Shown piece after piece: positions 17,312-26,595 of a DNA stretch of 64,000 nucleotides. The notes under the pieces were generated by a model. It was not told the DNA's origin and searched no databases. It saw nothing but the letters and a program-made list of their open reading frames with translations. Made by a program: the position numbers and the translations under genes. Where the stretch lies: contig NZ_JAKSYH010000263.1 of the NCBI RefSeq assembly GCF_022829295.1, positions 1 to 64,000 on the forward strand. The letters are read 5' to 3'. Position 1 is the stretch's first letter. Each line of letters opens with the position of its first letter. This stretch comes from Methylobacterium sp. J-088 (lineage in GTDB: Bacteria > Pseudomonadota > Alphaproteobacteria > Rhizobiales > Beijerinckiaceae).

Positions 17312-18337
17312 TCAGGCGGATGACGCAATGCCGAGAATCTCGGCGACGTCCGCCTGAAGCCTGTCCGCCATCATCTGCCGGCCCTCCGACGTCACGTGCA
17401 CGATGTCGGTGAACAGGGAGCGGCCATCGGTTTCGAACAGCCGGCTCAGGTCGCGCACCGTGAAAGGCGCGTCGGTCGCGAGTTCGAGGCGGCCGAGCAC
17501 GCCCTCGAAGCGGTCGTACTGGCGGCCGAGATAGGCCAGAAAGGTTCCGGACGCGGCGTTCGCTTCCTCGGCCACACGCTCGGTTTTGCGAACGACGGTA
17601 GGCTGAAGATAGAAGCGCGTCGGCGCGCCGATGCCGGGGGCGAGACGGGTGAGACGCTTCAGCGACAACTCGAACTGGCGGACCACCTCCCATTCCCAGA
17701 TGTCCGACTGCCAGTTGGTCAACGCGCGCAGATTCTCGAGACGATTGAAGATCATCGCCTGCAAATTCTCATAGGAGAGCGGCTCCGTTTCGGCCTCGGT
17801 TCGCCCGGAATCCAAGACGAAATCGTGCAGGCATTCATTGATGAAGTGATTGAAGGGAAAACCGGCCCGCGGATCGAAGCTCCACGGCTGGAAGATATCG
17901 GTTCCGCCGCCGACGATCAGGATCACGTCCGGCTGAAGATCCATCAGTCGGGTCGTGATCAGAGCAATCATCTGGTTCAGGCAGGCTGAGATCGCACCAA
18001 AGTTATAGACGCGCGCACCTTCGCCGTGGACCCGCTTCAGCCCCGTTTCCAACCGCCCAGGCACCGTGTCGGCGAAGACCTGCCCGTCGACGAGCGTGCT
18101 GTCGCCAACGACGAAGACGCGCAGCGTCTCCGAGGCGGGCCGTGCCTCCGCGTGGGCCGTGTTGAAATAACCGAGGCCGTCGTAGCGCCATCCTTTTTCC
18201 GGCAGGGCAGTCAACGGCTTCCCCGCGAACTGAACGTAGGGGGCCGGGAAACGCGTTCGCGCGTCGAAATTCTGGAATGTCTTCACGAACTTCTGCCGTC
18301 GGGCGTGTTCGTCGGCGTCGGACGGCCCCTGGGCCAT
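17312..18337 (-). CDS. SGNH-hydrolase-like protein
   Basis: A 341-residue protein with an SGNH-type core: RVFVVGDSTLVDGQVFADTVPGRLE (nucleophile block), YNFGAISACLNQMIAL (Gly block), DVILIVGGGTDIF (third block with TD rather than the usual ND) and a C-terminal SLFTDIVHVTSEGRQMMADRL (Asp-x-x-His pair). It begins with a charged 30-residue region and has no signal peptide. Such proteins are often found in polysaccharide acylation or secretion loci, which agrees with the next-door GDP-fucose synthase gene. It is probably co-transcribed with the smaller SGNH hydrolase. Confidence 0.7.
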   Translation of the reverse strand: MAQGPSDADEHARRQKFVKTFQNFDARTRFPAPYVQFAGKPLTALPEKGWRYDGLGYFNTAHAEARPASETLRVFVVGDSTLVDGQVFADTVPGRLETGLKRVHGEGARVYNFGAISACLNQMIALITTRLMDLQPDVILIVGGGTDIFQPWSFDPRAGFPFNHFINECLHDFVLDSGRTEAETEPLSYENLQAMIFNRLENLRALTNWQSDIWEWEVVRQFELSLKRLTRLAPGIGAPTRFYLQPTVVRKTERVAEEANAASGTFLAYLGRQYDRFEGVLGRLELATDAPFTVRDLSRLFETDGRSLFTDIVHVTSEGRQMMADRLQADVAEILGIASSA

Positions 18338-18466
18338 GGTCCCTCTCTCCTGCCGGTTGATCGATTGGCGTGATTGCGGCGCCGTCCGCCGGGGAGGGCG
18401 CTCTGAGGACCCTATTGCAGCGCGCCCTCGTGCGTCGAACCGATTGCCGCTGCAGCAAAGAGGGCC

Positions 18467-19441
18467 CTAGCCGCGAATTTCGGCTTGATGTTCGAGGAAC
18501 CAGCCGTAGGTCTGGCGCAGGCCGTCTTCCAAGCCGATCTTCGGCCGCCAGCCCATCGCGGCCAGCCGCGACACGTCCATCAGTTTGCGCGGCGCGCCGT
18601 CCGGCTTAGTCACATCGAATGTGAGGCGGCCCTCATAGCCGATCACTCGCGCCAGCATTTGCACCAGATCGGCGATCGTGCAGTCCACTCCGCTGCCGAC
18701 ATTGATGTGCGACAGGTTCGGGCGCGTGTTGGCCGCGTAGACCGCATCGTCCATGCCCATCACGAACACGCTGGCGCGCGCCATGTCGTCCACGTGCAGA
18801 AACTCGCGCATCGCCCGGCCCGTGCCCCAGACCGCGACGCTGTCTCGGCCCGCCGCCTTCGCCTCGTGCAGGCGGCGCATCAGCGCGGGCAGCACGTGGG
18901 CGTTGTCGGGGTGAAAATTGTCGTTGGGCCCGTACAGGTTGGTCGGCATCACGCTGCGATAGCGCCGCCCGTACTGGCGATTGTAACTCTCGCACATCTT
19001 GATGCCGGCGATCTTGGCGATCGCGTAGGGCTCGTTGGTCGGCTCCAGCAGACCGGTCAACAGCGCGTCCTCGCGCATCGGCTGCTCGGCGAACTTGGGA
19101 TAGATGCAGGACGAGCCCAGGAACAGCAGCCGGTCGACGTCGCTCGTATGGGCCGCGTTGATGACATTGGTCTGAATCACCAAGTTGTCGTGAATGAATT
19201 CTGCCGGGTAGGTGTTGTTGGCGTGGATGCCGCCGACCTTGGCGGCGGCGAGGTAGACCTGATCGATGCGCTGCTCGGCGAAGAAGCGGCGCACGGCGGC
19301 CTGATCGGTCAAGTCGAGGCTCTGCCGATCGTTCGTGAGGATGCGCGTGCGGCCCTGCGCCTGCAGGCACCGCACGATCGCCGAGCCGACCATGCCCCGG
19401 TGGCCCGCCACGAAGATGGTCTGACCGCGATCGTCCATCAC
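18467..19441 (-). CDS. fcl: GDP-L-fucose synthase
   Basis: A 324-residue extended SDR epimerase/reductase that converts GDP-4-keto-6-deoxymannose to GDP-L-fucose. It shows the NADP-binding GHRGMVGSAIVR (residues 13-24), the SSCIYPKF segment, the catalytic Tyr-Lys in NEPYAIAKIAG, LMPTNLYGP-like MPTNLYGPNDNF and EFLHVDDMARA. The partner gmd (GDP-mannose dehydratase) is not in the window. Its role is probably surface polysaccharide synthesis. The flanking SGNH hydrolase genes on the same strand may decorate the same polymer. Confidence 0.93.
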   Translation of the reverse strand: MMDDRGQTIFVAGHRGMVGSAIVRCLQAQGRTRILTNDRQSLDLTDQAAVRRFFAEQRIDQVYLAAAKVGGIHANNTYPAEFIHDNLVIQTNVINAAHTSDVDRLLFLGSSCIYPKFAEQPMREDALLTGLLEPTNEPYAIAKIAGIKMCESYNRQYGRRYRSVMPTNLYGPNDNFHPDNAHVLPALMRRLHEAKAAGRDSVAVWGTGRAMREFLHVDDMARASVFVMGMDDAVYAANTRPNLSHINVGSGVDCTIADLVQMLARVIGYEGRLTFDVTKPDGAPRKLMDVSRLAAMGWRPKIGLEDGLRQTYGWFLEHQAEIRG

Positions 19442-19642
19442 GCGTCTCGTTTCCTATCCGATCCCAGAGTCGTCGGGGCCCTATAGCGCCGAACCGGCGA
19501 AGAATCGTGGCGCGGGCGCAATATTTCTGCGGCGCAGCGGCTTGACGCAATCCACACATAGCTCGACCCGATCCTATCGCGGATGCACATGGTGACGCTT
19601 GTTGGGCCCAGGCCCTTGCGTCCCATCGAAACGCCGCCATAG

Positions 19643-19660
19643 TGTCAAGCCATGCTGACA
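19643..19660. promoter_or_regulatory. PpsR/CrtJ-type site overlapping the crtI start
   Basis: TGTCA (19643-19647) and TGACA (19656-19660) form the TGT-N12-ACA dyad recognised by PpsR/CrtJ, the aerobic repressor of photosynthesis genes. The site covers the crtI ATG at 19652, so a bound repressor would sit on the initiation region rather than on the -35/-10. Confidence 0.7.
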
Positions 19661-21175
19661 CTCGCGGTCGATCACAGCGTTGAACAGGTCCGCGATCGGC
19701 GGCCGCATGCCGTGGTCATTGGCTCGGGCTTCGGCGGTCTCGCCGCCGGCGTCCGGCTCGGCGCCCGCGGTTACCGTGTGACGCTGCTGGAGCGCCTGGA
19801 ACAGGCGGGAGGCCGCGCGCGGGTCCACCGGCAGGACGGGTTTACCTTCGATGCCGGACCCACCATCGTCACCGCGCCCCAGCTGTTCGAGGAGCTTTGG
19901 ACGCTGGCCGGACGGCGCCTATCCGACGACGTGACGCTGGTCCCGATGGACCCGTTCTATCGGATCCAATTCGCGGACGGATCGTCCTTCGCCTATAGCG
20001 GCGATCCCGACCGCATGCGTGCCGAGGTCGCCCGCTTCGCGCTGGACGACGTTGCCGGTTACGAGCGCTTCATGGCCCACAGCCGGGCCGTCTGCGAGAT
20101 CGGATTCGAGCGGCTCGGCCATGTCCCGTTCGGGCGGATCGGGGCGATGCTGAAGATCGCCCCGGACCTGATCCGCCTGTCGGGCCACCGCTCGGTATAC
20201 AATGTGGTGGCGCGCTTCATCCGCGACGAGCGACTGCGCACGGTGTTCAGCTTCCATCCGCTGCTCATCGGCGGGAATCCGTTCCAGGCCAGCGCGATCT
20301 ACTGCCTGATCGCGGATCTCGAGCGCCGCTGGGGCGTCCATTTCGCCATGGGCGGCACCGGACAGCTCGTCGACGGGCTGGTGCGCCTGATCCGCAGCCA
20401 GCGCGGACGTGTTCGGCTCGGTGCGGAGGTCGCGCGCATCCGCGTCGAGAACGGCTCGGCGACCGGGGTCGAGCTTCAAGGCGGCGAGACGATCGCGGCC
20501 GATCTCGTGGTCTCGAACGCCGATTCGGCGGTGACGCATGCGCGCCTTCTGCCAGAGGCGCAACGCTGGAGCTCGGGTCGGTTTCGTCGCGCCCGTTCTT
20601 CCATGGGCCTGTTCGTCTGGTATTTCGGCACGAAGCGCCGCTACCCAGAGGTGGATCACCACACGATCCTGCTGGGACCGCGCTATCGCGGGCTGTTGTC
20701 CGACATCTTCGACCGCAAGGTCCTGGCCGAGGATGCGAGCCTCTACTTGCATCGGCCCACCGCGACCGATCCGAGCCTCGCGCCGCCGGGATGCGATGCC
20801 TTCTACGTGCTGGCGCCGGTACCGAACCTCGCTGGCGGACAGGACTGGCAGACGCTCGCGGACTCGTACCGGCGCCGGATCGCCCGGATCCTGGAGACGA
20901 GTCTGCTCCCGGGTCTGACGGATGCGATCGTGACCTCCCGGGTGACGACGCCTCAGGACTTTCAGGACGACTTCCTGAGCTATCGCGGTTCCGGCTTCGG
21001 GCTGGAGCCGGTGCTGACGCAATCCGCATGGTTCCGCCCGCACAACCGCGACGGCCATGTGCGCAATCTCTACTTGGTCGGAGCGGGTACGCATCCCGGC
21101 GCCGGCTTGCCCGGCGTGCTCTCCTCCGCCCGCGTCCTCGACAGCGTGGTTCCCGATGCCCGCGTTACCGCCTGA
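19652..21175 (+). CDS. crtI: Phytoene desaturase CrtI
   Basis: A 507-residue FAD-dependent carotene desaturase that inserts double bonds into phytoene. It has the Rossmann dinucleotide motif HAVVIGSGFGGLAAGVRLGARGYRVTLLE (about residues 19-47), the GGRARVHRQDGFTFDAGPT segment and the C-terminal bacterial desaturase signature YLVGAGTHPGAGLPGVLSSARV. Assignment as crtI rather than crtD rests on linkage to crtB, whose start lies 20 bases inside this gene. The first 17 residues precede the usual start, and the PpsR-like site covers the ATG, so a slightly later start is possible. Confidence 0.92.
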   Translation: MLTLAVDHSVEQVRDRRPHAVVIGSGFGGLAAGVRLGARGYRVTLLERLEQAGGRARVHRQDGFTFDAGPTIVTAPQLFEELWTLAGRRLSDDVTLVPMDPFYRIQFADGSSFAYSGDPDRMRAEVARFALDDVAGYERFMAHSRAVCEIGFERLGHVPFGRIGAMLKIAPDLIRLSGHRSVYNVVARFIRDERLRTVFSFHPLLIGGNPFQASAIYCLIADLERRWGVHFAMGGTGQLVDGLVRLIRSQRGRVRLGAEVARIRVENGSATGVELQGGETIAADLVVSNADSAVTHARLLPEAQRWSSGRFRRARSSMGLFVWYFGTKRRYPEVDHHTILLGPRYRGLLSDIFDRKVLAEDASLYLHRPTATDPSLAPPGCDAFYVLAPVPNLAGGQDWQTLADSYRRRIARILETSLLPGLTDAIVTSRVTTPQDFQDDFLSYRGSGFGLEPVLTQSAWFRPHNRDGHVRNLYLVGAGTHPGAGLPGVLSSARVLDSVVPDARVTA

Positions 21176-22226
21176 ATTCGCCGCCGCCGCCGACCGGACC
21201 GCCTGTCGGGTCGCGATCCGTCACGGCTCCAAGAGCTTCTTCGCGGCCGGGCAGCTCCTGCCCGGGGATGTCCGCGAGGCGGCTTACGGTCTCTATGCGT
21301 TCTGCCGCTACTCGGATGATCTCGTCGACGAGGCGCCGAGCGCGGCGGCCCGTCACGCCGCTGTGGCCCGCCTTGATCACCGGATCGGCAGAGCCTATGC
21401 CGGCGAACCCGCCGACACCCCCGCCGACCGGGCCTTCGCGGAGATCGTCACCGCCTTCGCGATTCCAGAGGCGCTGCCCCGCGCGCTCATCGAGGGTTTG
21501 GCCTGGGATGCCGAGGGGCGGTTTTACGCCGATCTCGACGCGCTCCACGCCTACGGGGCGCGGGTGGCCGGCTCGGTCGGCGCGATGATGGCGCTGATCA
21601 TGGGCGTGCGCACGCCCGAGGCCCTGGCCCGCGCCTGCGACCTCGGGGCCGCGATGCAGCTCACCAACATCGCCCGCGACGTCGGCGAGGATGCCCGCAT
21701 GGGCCGGATTTACCTGCCGCTCGATTGGATGCGGGCGGCCGGGCTCGACCCCGACGCATTCCTGGCCGATCCCCGGCCGAGCCCGGCGCTCGCCGGCCTC
21801 GTCGCACGGCTGTTAACCGAGGCTGACGGACTGTACCGCCGCGCCGAAGCCGGGATCGCCCAGCTTCCGCCGCGGTGCCGGCCGGCCATCCGCGCCGCAG
21901 GCCTGATCTACCGTGAGATCGGGCGCGAGATCGCAATCGCCAACTACGACACGGTCACTCGCCGTGCCCGCGTCAGCGGTACCCGCAAGCTCGCGCTGAT
22001 CGCCCGGTCGCTTCGGGCTTCGGCGGACGAAGTGGATTTTGCCGCTCCTGCGCTGCCGCAGACGCTGTTCCTGATCCAGGCGGTCGCGCAGCAACCGCCA
22101 AGCTCTCGGGACAATCGGCCCGCGTTGCGTCCGTGGTGGAACGTGACTGGCCGGGTCGTCCACGTCCTCGATCTCATCGAACGGATGCGTGAGCGGGAAG
22201 CCTTCGGCCGATCCGCGCCGTCCTGA
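21156..22226 (+). CDS. crtB: Phytoene synthase CrtB
   Basis: A 356-residue squalene/phytoene synthase that condenses two geranylgeranyl diphosphates to phytoene. The aspartate-rich motif YAFCRYSDDLVDE (about residue 45) and the second AMQLTNIARDVGEDARMGRIYLP (about 170) bind the diphosphate-magnesium. KSFFAAGQLLP is also typical. The start MPALPPEFAAA overlaps the crtI end by 20 bases, indicating translational coupling. A strong hairpin follows, before the convergent hemC. Confidence 0.94.
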   Translation: MPALPPEFAAAADRTACRVAIRHGSKSFFAAGQLLPGDVREAAYGLYAFCRYSDDLVDEAPSAAARHAAVARLDHRIGRAYAGEPADTPADRAFAEIVTAFAIPEALPRALIEGLAWDAEGRFYADLDALHAYGARVAGSVGAMMALIMGVRTPEALARACDLGAAMQLTNIARDVGEDARMGRIYLPLDWMRAAGLDPDAFLADPRPSPALAGLVARLLTEADGLYRRAEAGIAQLPPRCRPAIRAAGLIYREIGREIAIANYDTVTRRARVSGTRKLALIARSLRASADEVDFAAPALPQTLFLIQAVAQQPPSSRDNRPALRPWWNVTGRVVHVLDLIERMREREAFGRSAPS

Positions 22227-22257
22227 GCCGCCGCGAAATTCAACGCCCTGATCTGAC

Positions 22258-22297
22258 GTGCTCGCCTCCCCAGGAAGGGCAGGGGGGAGGCGAGCAC
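22258..22297. terminator. Bidirectional hairpin between crtB and hemC
   Basis: A perfect 14-base inverted repeat, GTGCTCGCCTCCCC (22258-22271) and GGGGAGGCGAGCAC (22284-22297), with a 12-base loop, fills the gap between the convergent crtB and hemC genes. A shared terminator is the simplest reading, although no long T-run follows on either side. Confidence 0.7.
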
Positions 22298-22301
22298 CGT
22301 C

Positions 22302-23225
22302 CTATTTGAGATCGCGCGTGTAGGTCTCGCCCGCATCGGCCTTGAGGGCCGCGCCGGCCTCACGGCCGATCCGCTCGGCCTCGGCAGCGGGTCCCTGGCG
22401 CGACACCGACCAGTGCCGGCTCCCGTCCGGCAGGAACAGTAGGCCGTCGAGCGACAGGGTCTCGCCCTCGATTCGCGCGAGAGCGGCGATCGGCGTCCGG
22501 CAGGACCCATCGAGCTCGGCCAGGAGGGCGCGCTCGGCGGTGATAGCGGTCGTGGTCCGGGCGCAGGCGATCGGCGCCAGCACATCGCGGACCGCGCCGT
22601 CCGCCGCGCGACACTCGATGCCGAGTGCACCCTGCGCCACGGCCGGCAGCATCTCCTCCACGCTGAGAATGCTGCGGGCCATGTGTTCGAGCCCGAGACG
22701 CTCGAGGCCGGCCAGGGCCAGCAGGGTCGCGTCGCACTCGCCCGCTTCGAGCTTGCGCATCCTCGTGTTGGCGTTGCCGCGCAGCGGCACCACCTGCAGA
22801 TCCGGGCGGCGCATCAGAACCTGGGCACCCCGGCGCAACGACGAGGTGCCGACCCGAGCCCCCGCGAACAGCCCGGCTAGACCGTCGGCATGCGGTGACA
22901 GGAAGGCGTCCCGGGGATCGTCGCGCTTCAGGATACAGGCGATGATCAAACCGTCGGGGAGCCAAGTTTCCACGTCCTTCATGGAGTGGACCGCGATATC
23001 GACCTCTTGGGCGAACAGGGCCTGTTCCAGCTCCTTCGTGAACAGCCCCTTGCCACCGATCTCGGAAAGCGGCCGATCTAGGATCTTGTCGGCCACGGTG
23101 GTGACGACAACGAGTTCGGTTTCCAGACCTGGATTGGCCGCGACGATCTGATCGCGCACCATCCCGGTCTGCGCGAGCGCCATCGGTGAGCCGCGGGTGC
23201 CGATGCGCAAGGGACGGTTCAACAT
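22302..23225 (-). CDS. hemC: Porphobilinogen deaminase (hydroxymethylbilane synthase)
   Basis: HemC polymerises four porphobilinogens into hydroxymethylbilane, the precursor of haem and bacteriochlorophyll. The 307-residue protein begins with RIGTRGSPMALAQT, contains DIAVHSMKDVETWLPDGL, SSLRRGAQVLMRRPDL and GECDATLLALAGLERLGL, and has the dipyrromethane-cofactor cysteine in LDGSCRTPIAALA (about residue 241). Length is normal. It is divergent from a Tat-type phosphoesterase and convergent with crtB. Its position beside crtIB is notable because both feed the photosynthetic apparatus. Confidence 0.96.
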   Translation of the reverse strand: MLNRPLRIGTRGSPMALAQTGMVRDQIVAANPGLETELVVVTTVADKILDRPLSEIGGKGLFTKELEQALFAQEVDIAVHSMKDVETWLPDGLIIACILKRDDPRDAFLSPHADGLAGLFAGARVGTSSLRRGAQVLMRRPDLQVVPLRGNANTRMRKLEAGECDATLLALAGLERLGLEHMARSILSVEEMLPAVAQGALGIECRAADGAVRDVLAPIACARTTTAITAERALLAELDGSCRTPIAALARIEGETLSLDGLLFLPDGSRHWSVSRQGPAAEAERIGREAGAALKADAGETYTRDLK

Positions 23226-23411
23226 CTGTCTTCGGATCTTCTTGGGTGGATGGGTCAGGGTCTTATAGACCGCCTGTCACGCTGCGGTCAGGGGTATTCA
23301 GGTTTCTTGAACCGGCCGTGTTGCATTAAGGCCGGTGGCGACGCCCCGCTTTCGCCGGACTGCATGCCTAACGGAACTTCGGCACACGACAGAGCGAACG
23401 GACATGGCGCG

Positions 23412-24329
23412 ATGCTGACTCTGCCGAGCCGACGGCAGTTCCTGACCGGCCTCGGAGCGGGACTCGGTCTGACGGCGGCGACGGGCGTCTATGCGCTCGA
23501 TGTCGAGCCGCTGCGCCGCCTCGTCGTGACCTCCTACGCGCCGGCCCTCCCGCGCTGGGATCCGGCTCTGCGCCTGCGCGTGGCGGTGCTCGCAGATTTC
23601 CATATCTGCGAGCCCTACATGCCGTTCGACCGGGTGGCCGAGATCGTCGACGCCACCAATGCGCTCAAGCCCGACCTCGTGCTTCTGCTCGGCGATTACC
23701 CAGCGGGTTTCATCGCATGGCGGAAGCTGCCACTTACCCAGTTCGCCCGGATGATGGCGGAGCTGAAGGCCCCACTGGGCACGCACGCGATCCTCGGCAA
23801 TCACGATTGGTGGGATGATGAGACCGTCCAGGCAGCCCGCAGCGGGACGCCCGCAGCCAAGCGTTTGCTGGAGGCGCGGGGAATTCCGGTGATGGAGAAT
23901 CAGGCCGTCCGCCTGATCAAGGACGGACGCCCGTTCTGGCTGGCCGGCCTCGCCGACCAGCAGCCCTTCATGGGTAGCTGGAAGACGCTCAGCCATGCGG
24001 ACGTGCCGCGCACGCTGGCGGCGATTACCGATTCGGCGCCGGTGATCCTGATGGCGCATGAACCCGACATCTTCGCCACCCTTCCGGACCGATTCTCACT
24101 GACCCTGGCCGGGCATACCCACGGTGGACAGGTGCGGATGTTTGGACGCTCGCCCGCGATCCGCAAGGTCCAAGGCCATGATTACGCGTACGGGCACATC
24201 GTGCAGGACCGGCGCCACATGATCGTGTCCGGCGGTTTCGGCATGAGCCGGATCCCGGTGCGGCTTGGTGTGCCGCCGGAGATCGTGCTCCTCGAACTCG
24301 GGCAGACCGCCCCGGCGCCTGACGCCTGA
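23412..24329 (+). CDS. Tat-exported metallophosphoesterase (YaeI-like)
   Basis: A 305-residue calcineurin-like phosphoesterase. The start MLTLPSRRQFLTGLGAGLGLTAATGV gives a twin-arginine signal (SRRQFL), so the enzyme probably folds in the cytoplasm and is exported; longer upstream frames lack this logic. Metal-binding motifs are VAVLADFHI (DxH), LLLGDYPAG (GD, with Y where the family has D or H next), ILGNHDWWDD (GNHD), LMAHEPDIF and LTLAGHTHGGQV (GHTH). YaeI-like enzymes are proposed UDP-diacylglucosamine pyrophosphohydrolases or general phosphodiesterases; the substrate here is unknown. Confidence 0.85.
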   Translation: MLTLPSRRQFLTGLGAGLGLTAATGVYALDVEPLRRLVVTSYAPALPRWDPALRLRVAVLADFHICEPYMPFDRVAEIVDATNALKPDLVLLLGDYPAGFIAWRKLPLTQFARMMAELKAPLGTHAILGNHDWWDDETVQAARSGTPAAKRLLEARGIPVMENQAVRLIKDGRPFWLAGLADQQPFMGSWKTLSHADVPRTLAAITDSAPVILMAHEPDIFATLPDRFSLTLAGHTHGGQVRMFGRSPAIRKVQGHDYAYGHIVQDRRHMIVSGGFGMSRIPVRLGVPPEIVLLELGQTAPAPDA

Positions 24330-24425
24330 GCGACCTCGGGGGAGTCGAAGGGCCGCGATGCACCAGCTCCGCGCCCGAATGACGCGCCGCTCGTCGTCCG
24401 CTGCACGCCGCGCTACCTGCCTGCC

Positions 24426-24887
24426 ATGCGCGCCCTTATACCACTCTTCGCCCTTTCCTGCCTCGTCGCGGCGTCCGGATCCGCCCGGGCCCAATCCTGC
24501 GACACACTCATCGACCGCGTCACATCCGAGACATCGGCGCAGGCGACCGAGCGCCGCAGCGATTACGCCAGCTTCTCAGCCAGTCCCGACATGACGCTGA
24601 CGTTGGCCTGCGGCGGACCGGACTTCTCCTCCGTCGGCGCGCAGTATCGCGGCGCGAATCCGCCCGATACCTATTACGACACGTTCGGTCACGCCGGGCA
24701 TGCCGTGACCGGGATCGATGCCCAGGTGATCACCGAAGCCGCGCACAAGGCTCAGGCAGCCGCGGTTCGGCTCCGCCACAGCAACGTCGATCTCGGCGGT
24801 GCCCGGATCACGTGTTCGGCGATGGTCTCGCCCGACAAGGGACCCCTGACCCTCTGCGCCGTGATCGAGCACAGCGATCGGAGCTGA
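24426..24887 (+). CDS. Small secreted hypothetical protein
   Basis: A 153-residue protein with a Sec signal peptide (MRALIPLFALSCLVAASGSARAQ, likely cleavage after ARA). The mature part has four cysteines (SCD, ACGG, TCS, LCAV) that could form two disulfides in the periplasm, and no recognisable domain. It stands alone between the phosphoesterase gene and the convergent pccB. Confidence 0.65.
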   Translation: MRALIPLFALSCLVAASGSARAQSCDTLIDRVTSETSAQATERRSDYASFSASPDMTLTLACGGPDFSSVGAQYRGANPPDTYYDTFGHAGHAVTGIDAQVITEAAHKAQAAAVRLRHSNVDLGGARITCSAMVSPDKGPLTLCAVIEHSDRS

Positions 24888-24922
24888 GGCCGGCGGCACG
24901 CATCGCCGGTTCGCTGTCCCCC

Positions 24923-26455
24923 TCAGAGCGGGATGTTGTCGTGCTTCTTCCAGGGCTGCTCCATCTTCTTGGTACGCAGCATGCCGAGCGCCCGGGCGAC
25001 CCGGCGCCGGGTGGAATGCGGCATGATCACCTCGTCGATGTAGCCGCGCTCGGCCGCCACGAACGGCGACAGGAACCGATCCTCGTATTCGCCTGTCCGC
25101 GCCGCGATCTTCTCGGGGTCACCCAACTCGCTGCGGAAGATGATCTCCACCGCACCCTTGGCGCCCATCACGGCGATCTGGGCGGTCGGCCATGCGTAGT
25201 TGACGTCTGCGCCGACATGCTTGGACGCCATCACGTCGTAGGCCCCGCCGAAGGCCTTGCGGGTGATGATCGTCACCAGCGGCACGGTCGCCTGTGAGTA
25301 GGCGAAGAGCAGCTTTGCGCCATGCTTGATCAGGCCGCCATATTCCTGCGCTGTGCCCGGCAGGAAGCCCGGCACATCCACGAAGGTCACGATCGGGATT
25401 CCGAAGGCGTTGCAAAAGCGCACGAAGCGCGCGGCTTTCCGCGAAGCATCGGAATCGAGCACGCCCGCCAAGACCAGGGGCTGGTTGGCGACGAAGCCAA
25501 CGGTCCGCCCCTCGATCCGGGCAAAGCCGGTGATGATGTTGCGCGCGTAGGTCGCCTGGATCTCGAAGAAGTCGCCCTCGTCCACGACGCGGCGGATCAG
25601 CTCGCCCATGTCGTAGGGCTTGTTCGGGTTGTCGGGAATCAGCGTGTCGAGGGACGAATCGAGCCGCTCGACATCGTCGAAGCTCGTGAGCTCCGGCACG
25701 CCGTCGATGTTGTTGGCCGGCAGGAAATCGAGCAGACGGCGGATCTGGAGGATCGCCTCCACGTCGTTCTCGAACGAGCCGTCCGCGATCGACGACTTGG
25801 TGGTGTGGACCTTGGCGCCGCCCAGCTCCTCGGCGGTCACGACCTCGTTGGTCACGGTCTTCACCACGTCGGGGCCGGTGACGAACATGTAGCTCGTGTC
25901 GCGGACCATGAAGATGAAGTCGGTCATGGCCGGCGAATAGACGTCGCCGCCTGCGCACGGGCCCATGATCACCGAGATCTGCGGAATGACGCCGGAGGCC
26001 ATGACGTTGCGGCGGAACACCTCGCCGTAGCCGCCGAGCGCCGCGACGCCTTCCTGGATGCGCGCGCCGCCGGCATCGAAGATGCCGATGATCGGGGCGC
26101 GCATCTTCAGCGCCATGTCCTGGACCTTCACGATCTTCTGCGCGTGGGCCTCAGACAGGGAGCCGCCGAACACCGTGAAGTCCTTGGAGAACAGGAACAC
26201 GGTCCGGCCGTTGATCGTACCCCAGCCGGTCACCACGCCGTCGCCTGGGATCTTCTGGCTTTCCATGCCGAAATCCGTGGAGCGGTGCTGCACGAACATG
26301 TCGAATTCCTCGAACGACCCGTGGTCGAGGAGGAGTTCGATGCGCTCCCTTGCGGTGAGCTTGCCGCGATTGTGCTGCGCCTCGACGCGCCTCTCACCAC
26401 CGCCGAGACGAGCCTGCGCCCGGCGCTCTTCGAGCTTGTCGAGGATATCCTTCAT
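24923..26455 (-). CDS. pccB: Propionyl-CoA carboxylase beta subunit (acyl-CoA carboxyltransferase)
   Basis: A 510-residue carboxyltransferase that transfers CO2 from biotin to propionyl-CoA, giving methylmalonyl-CoA. Landmarks are ERIELLLDHGSFEEFDMFV, VFLFSKDFTVFGGSLSEAHAQKI, GIFDAGGARIQEGVAALGGYGEVF, ISVIMGPCAGGDVYSPAMTDF, VDVPGFLPGTAQEYGGLIKHGAKLL and KAFGGAYDVMASKHVGADVNYAWPTAQIAVMGAKGAVEI. The start MKDILDKLEERRA gives the family length. In methylotrophs PccB belongs to the ethylmalonyl-CoA route for glyoxylate regeneration. The biotin-carrying alpha subunit is not in the window. Confidence 0.93.
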   Translation of the reverse strand: MKDILDKLEERRAQARLGGGERRVEAQHNRGKLTARERIELLLDHGSFEEFDMFVQHRSTDFGMESQKIPGDGVVTGWGTINGRTVFLFSKDFTVFGGSLSEAHAQKIVKVQDMALKMRAPIIGIFDAGGARIQEGVAALGGYGEVFRRNVMASGVIPQISVIMGPCAGGDVYSPAMTDFIFMVRDTSYMFVTGPDVVKTVTNEVVTAEELGGAKVHTTKSSIADGSFENDVEAILQIRRLLDFLPANNIDGVPELTSFDDVERLDSSLDTLIPDNPNKPYDMGELIRRVVDEGDFFEIQATYARNIITGFARIEGRTVGFVANQPLVLAGVLDSDASRKAARFVRFCNAFGIPIVTFVDVPGFLPGTAQEYGGLIKHGAKLLFAYSQATVPLVTIITRKAFGGAYDVMASKHVGADVNYAWPTAQIAVMGAKGAVEIIFRSELGDPEKIAARTGEYEDRFLSPFVAAERGYIDEVIMPHSTRRRVARALGMLRTKKMEQPWKKHDNIPL

Positions 26456-26595
26456 CGCTGTTTCCGCCCTTCCCCTGCCGGTAACCTGCGACCCGGTTCG
26501 GGCCGGGTCCAAGCTTGTGCATTCGCCGATGATCCGGCCTTAGCACGGGCCTTACGGGTGGCAAACCGACATGTTTGTCAGAGCTTTGAGGGGAT

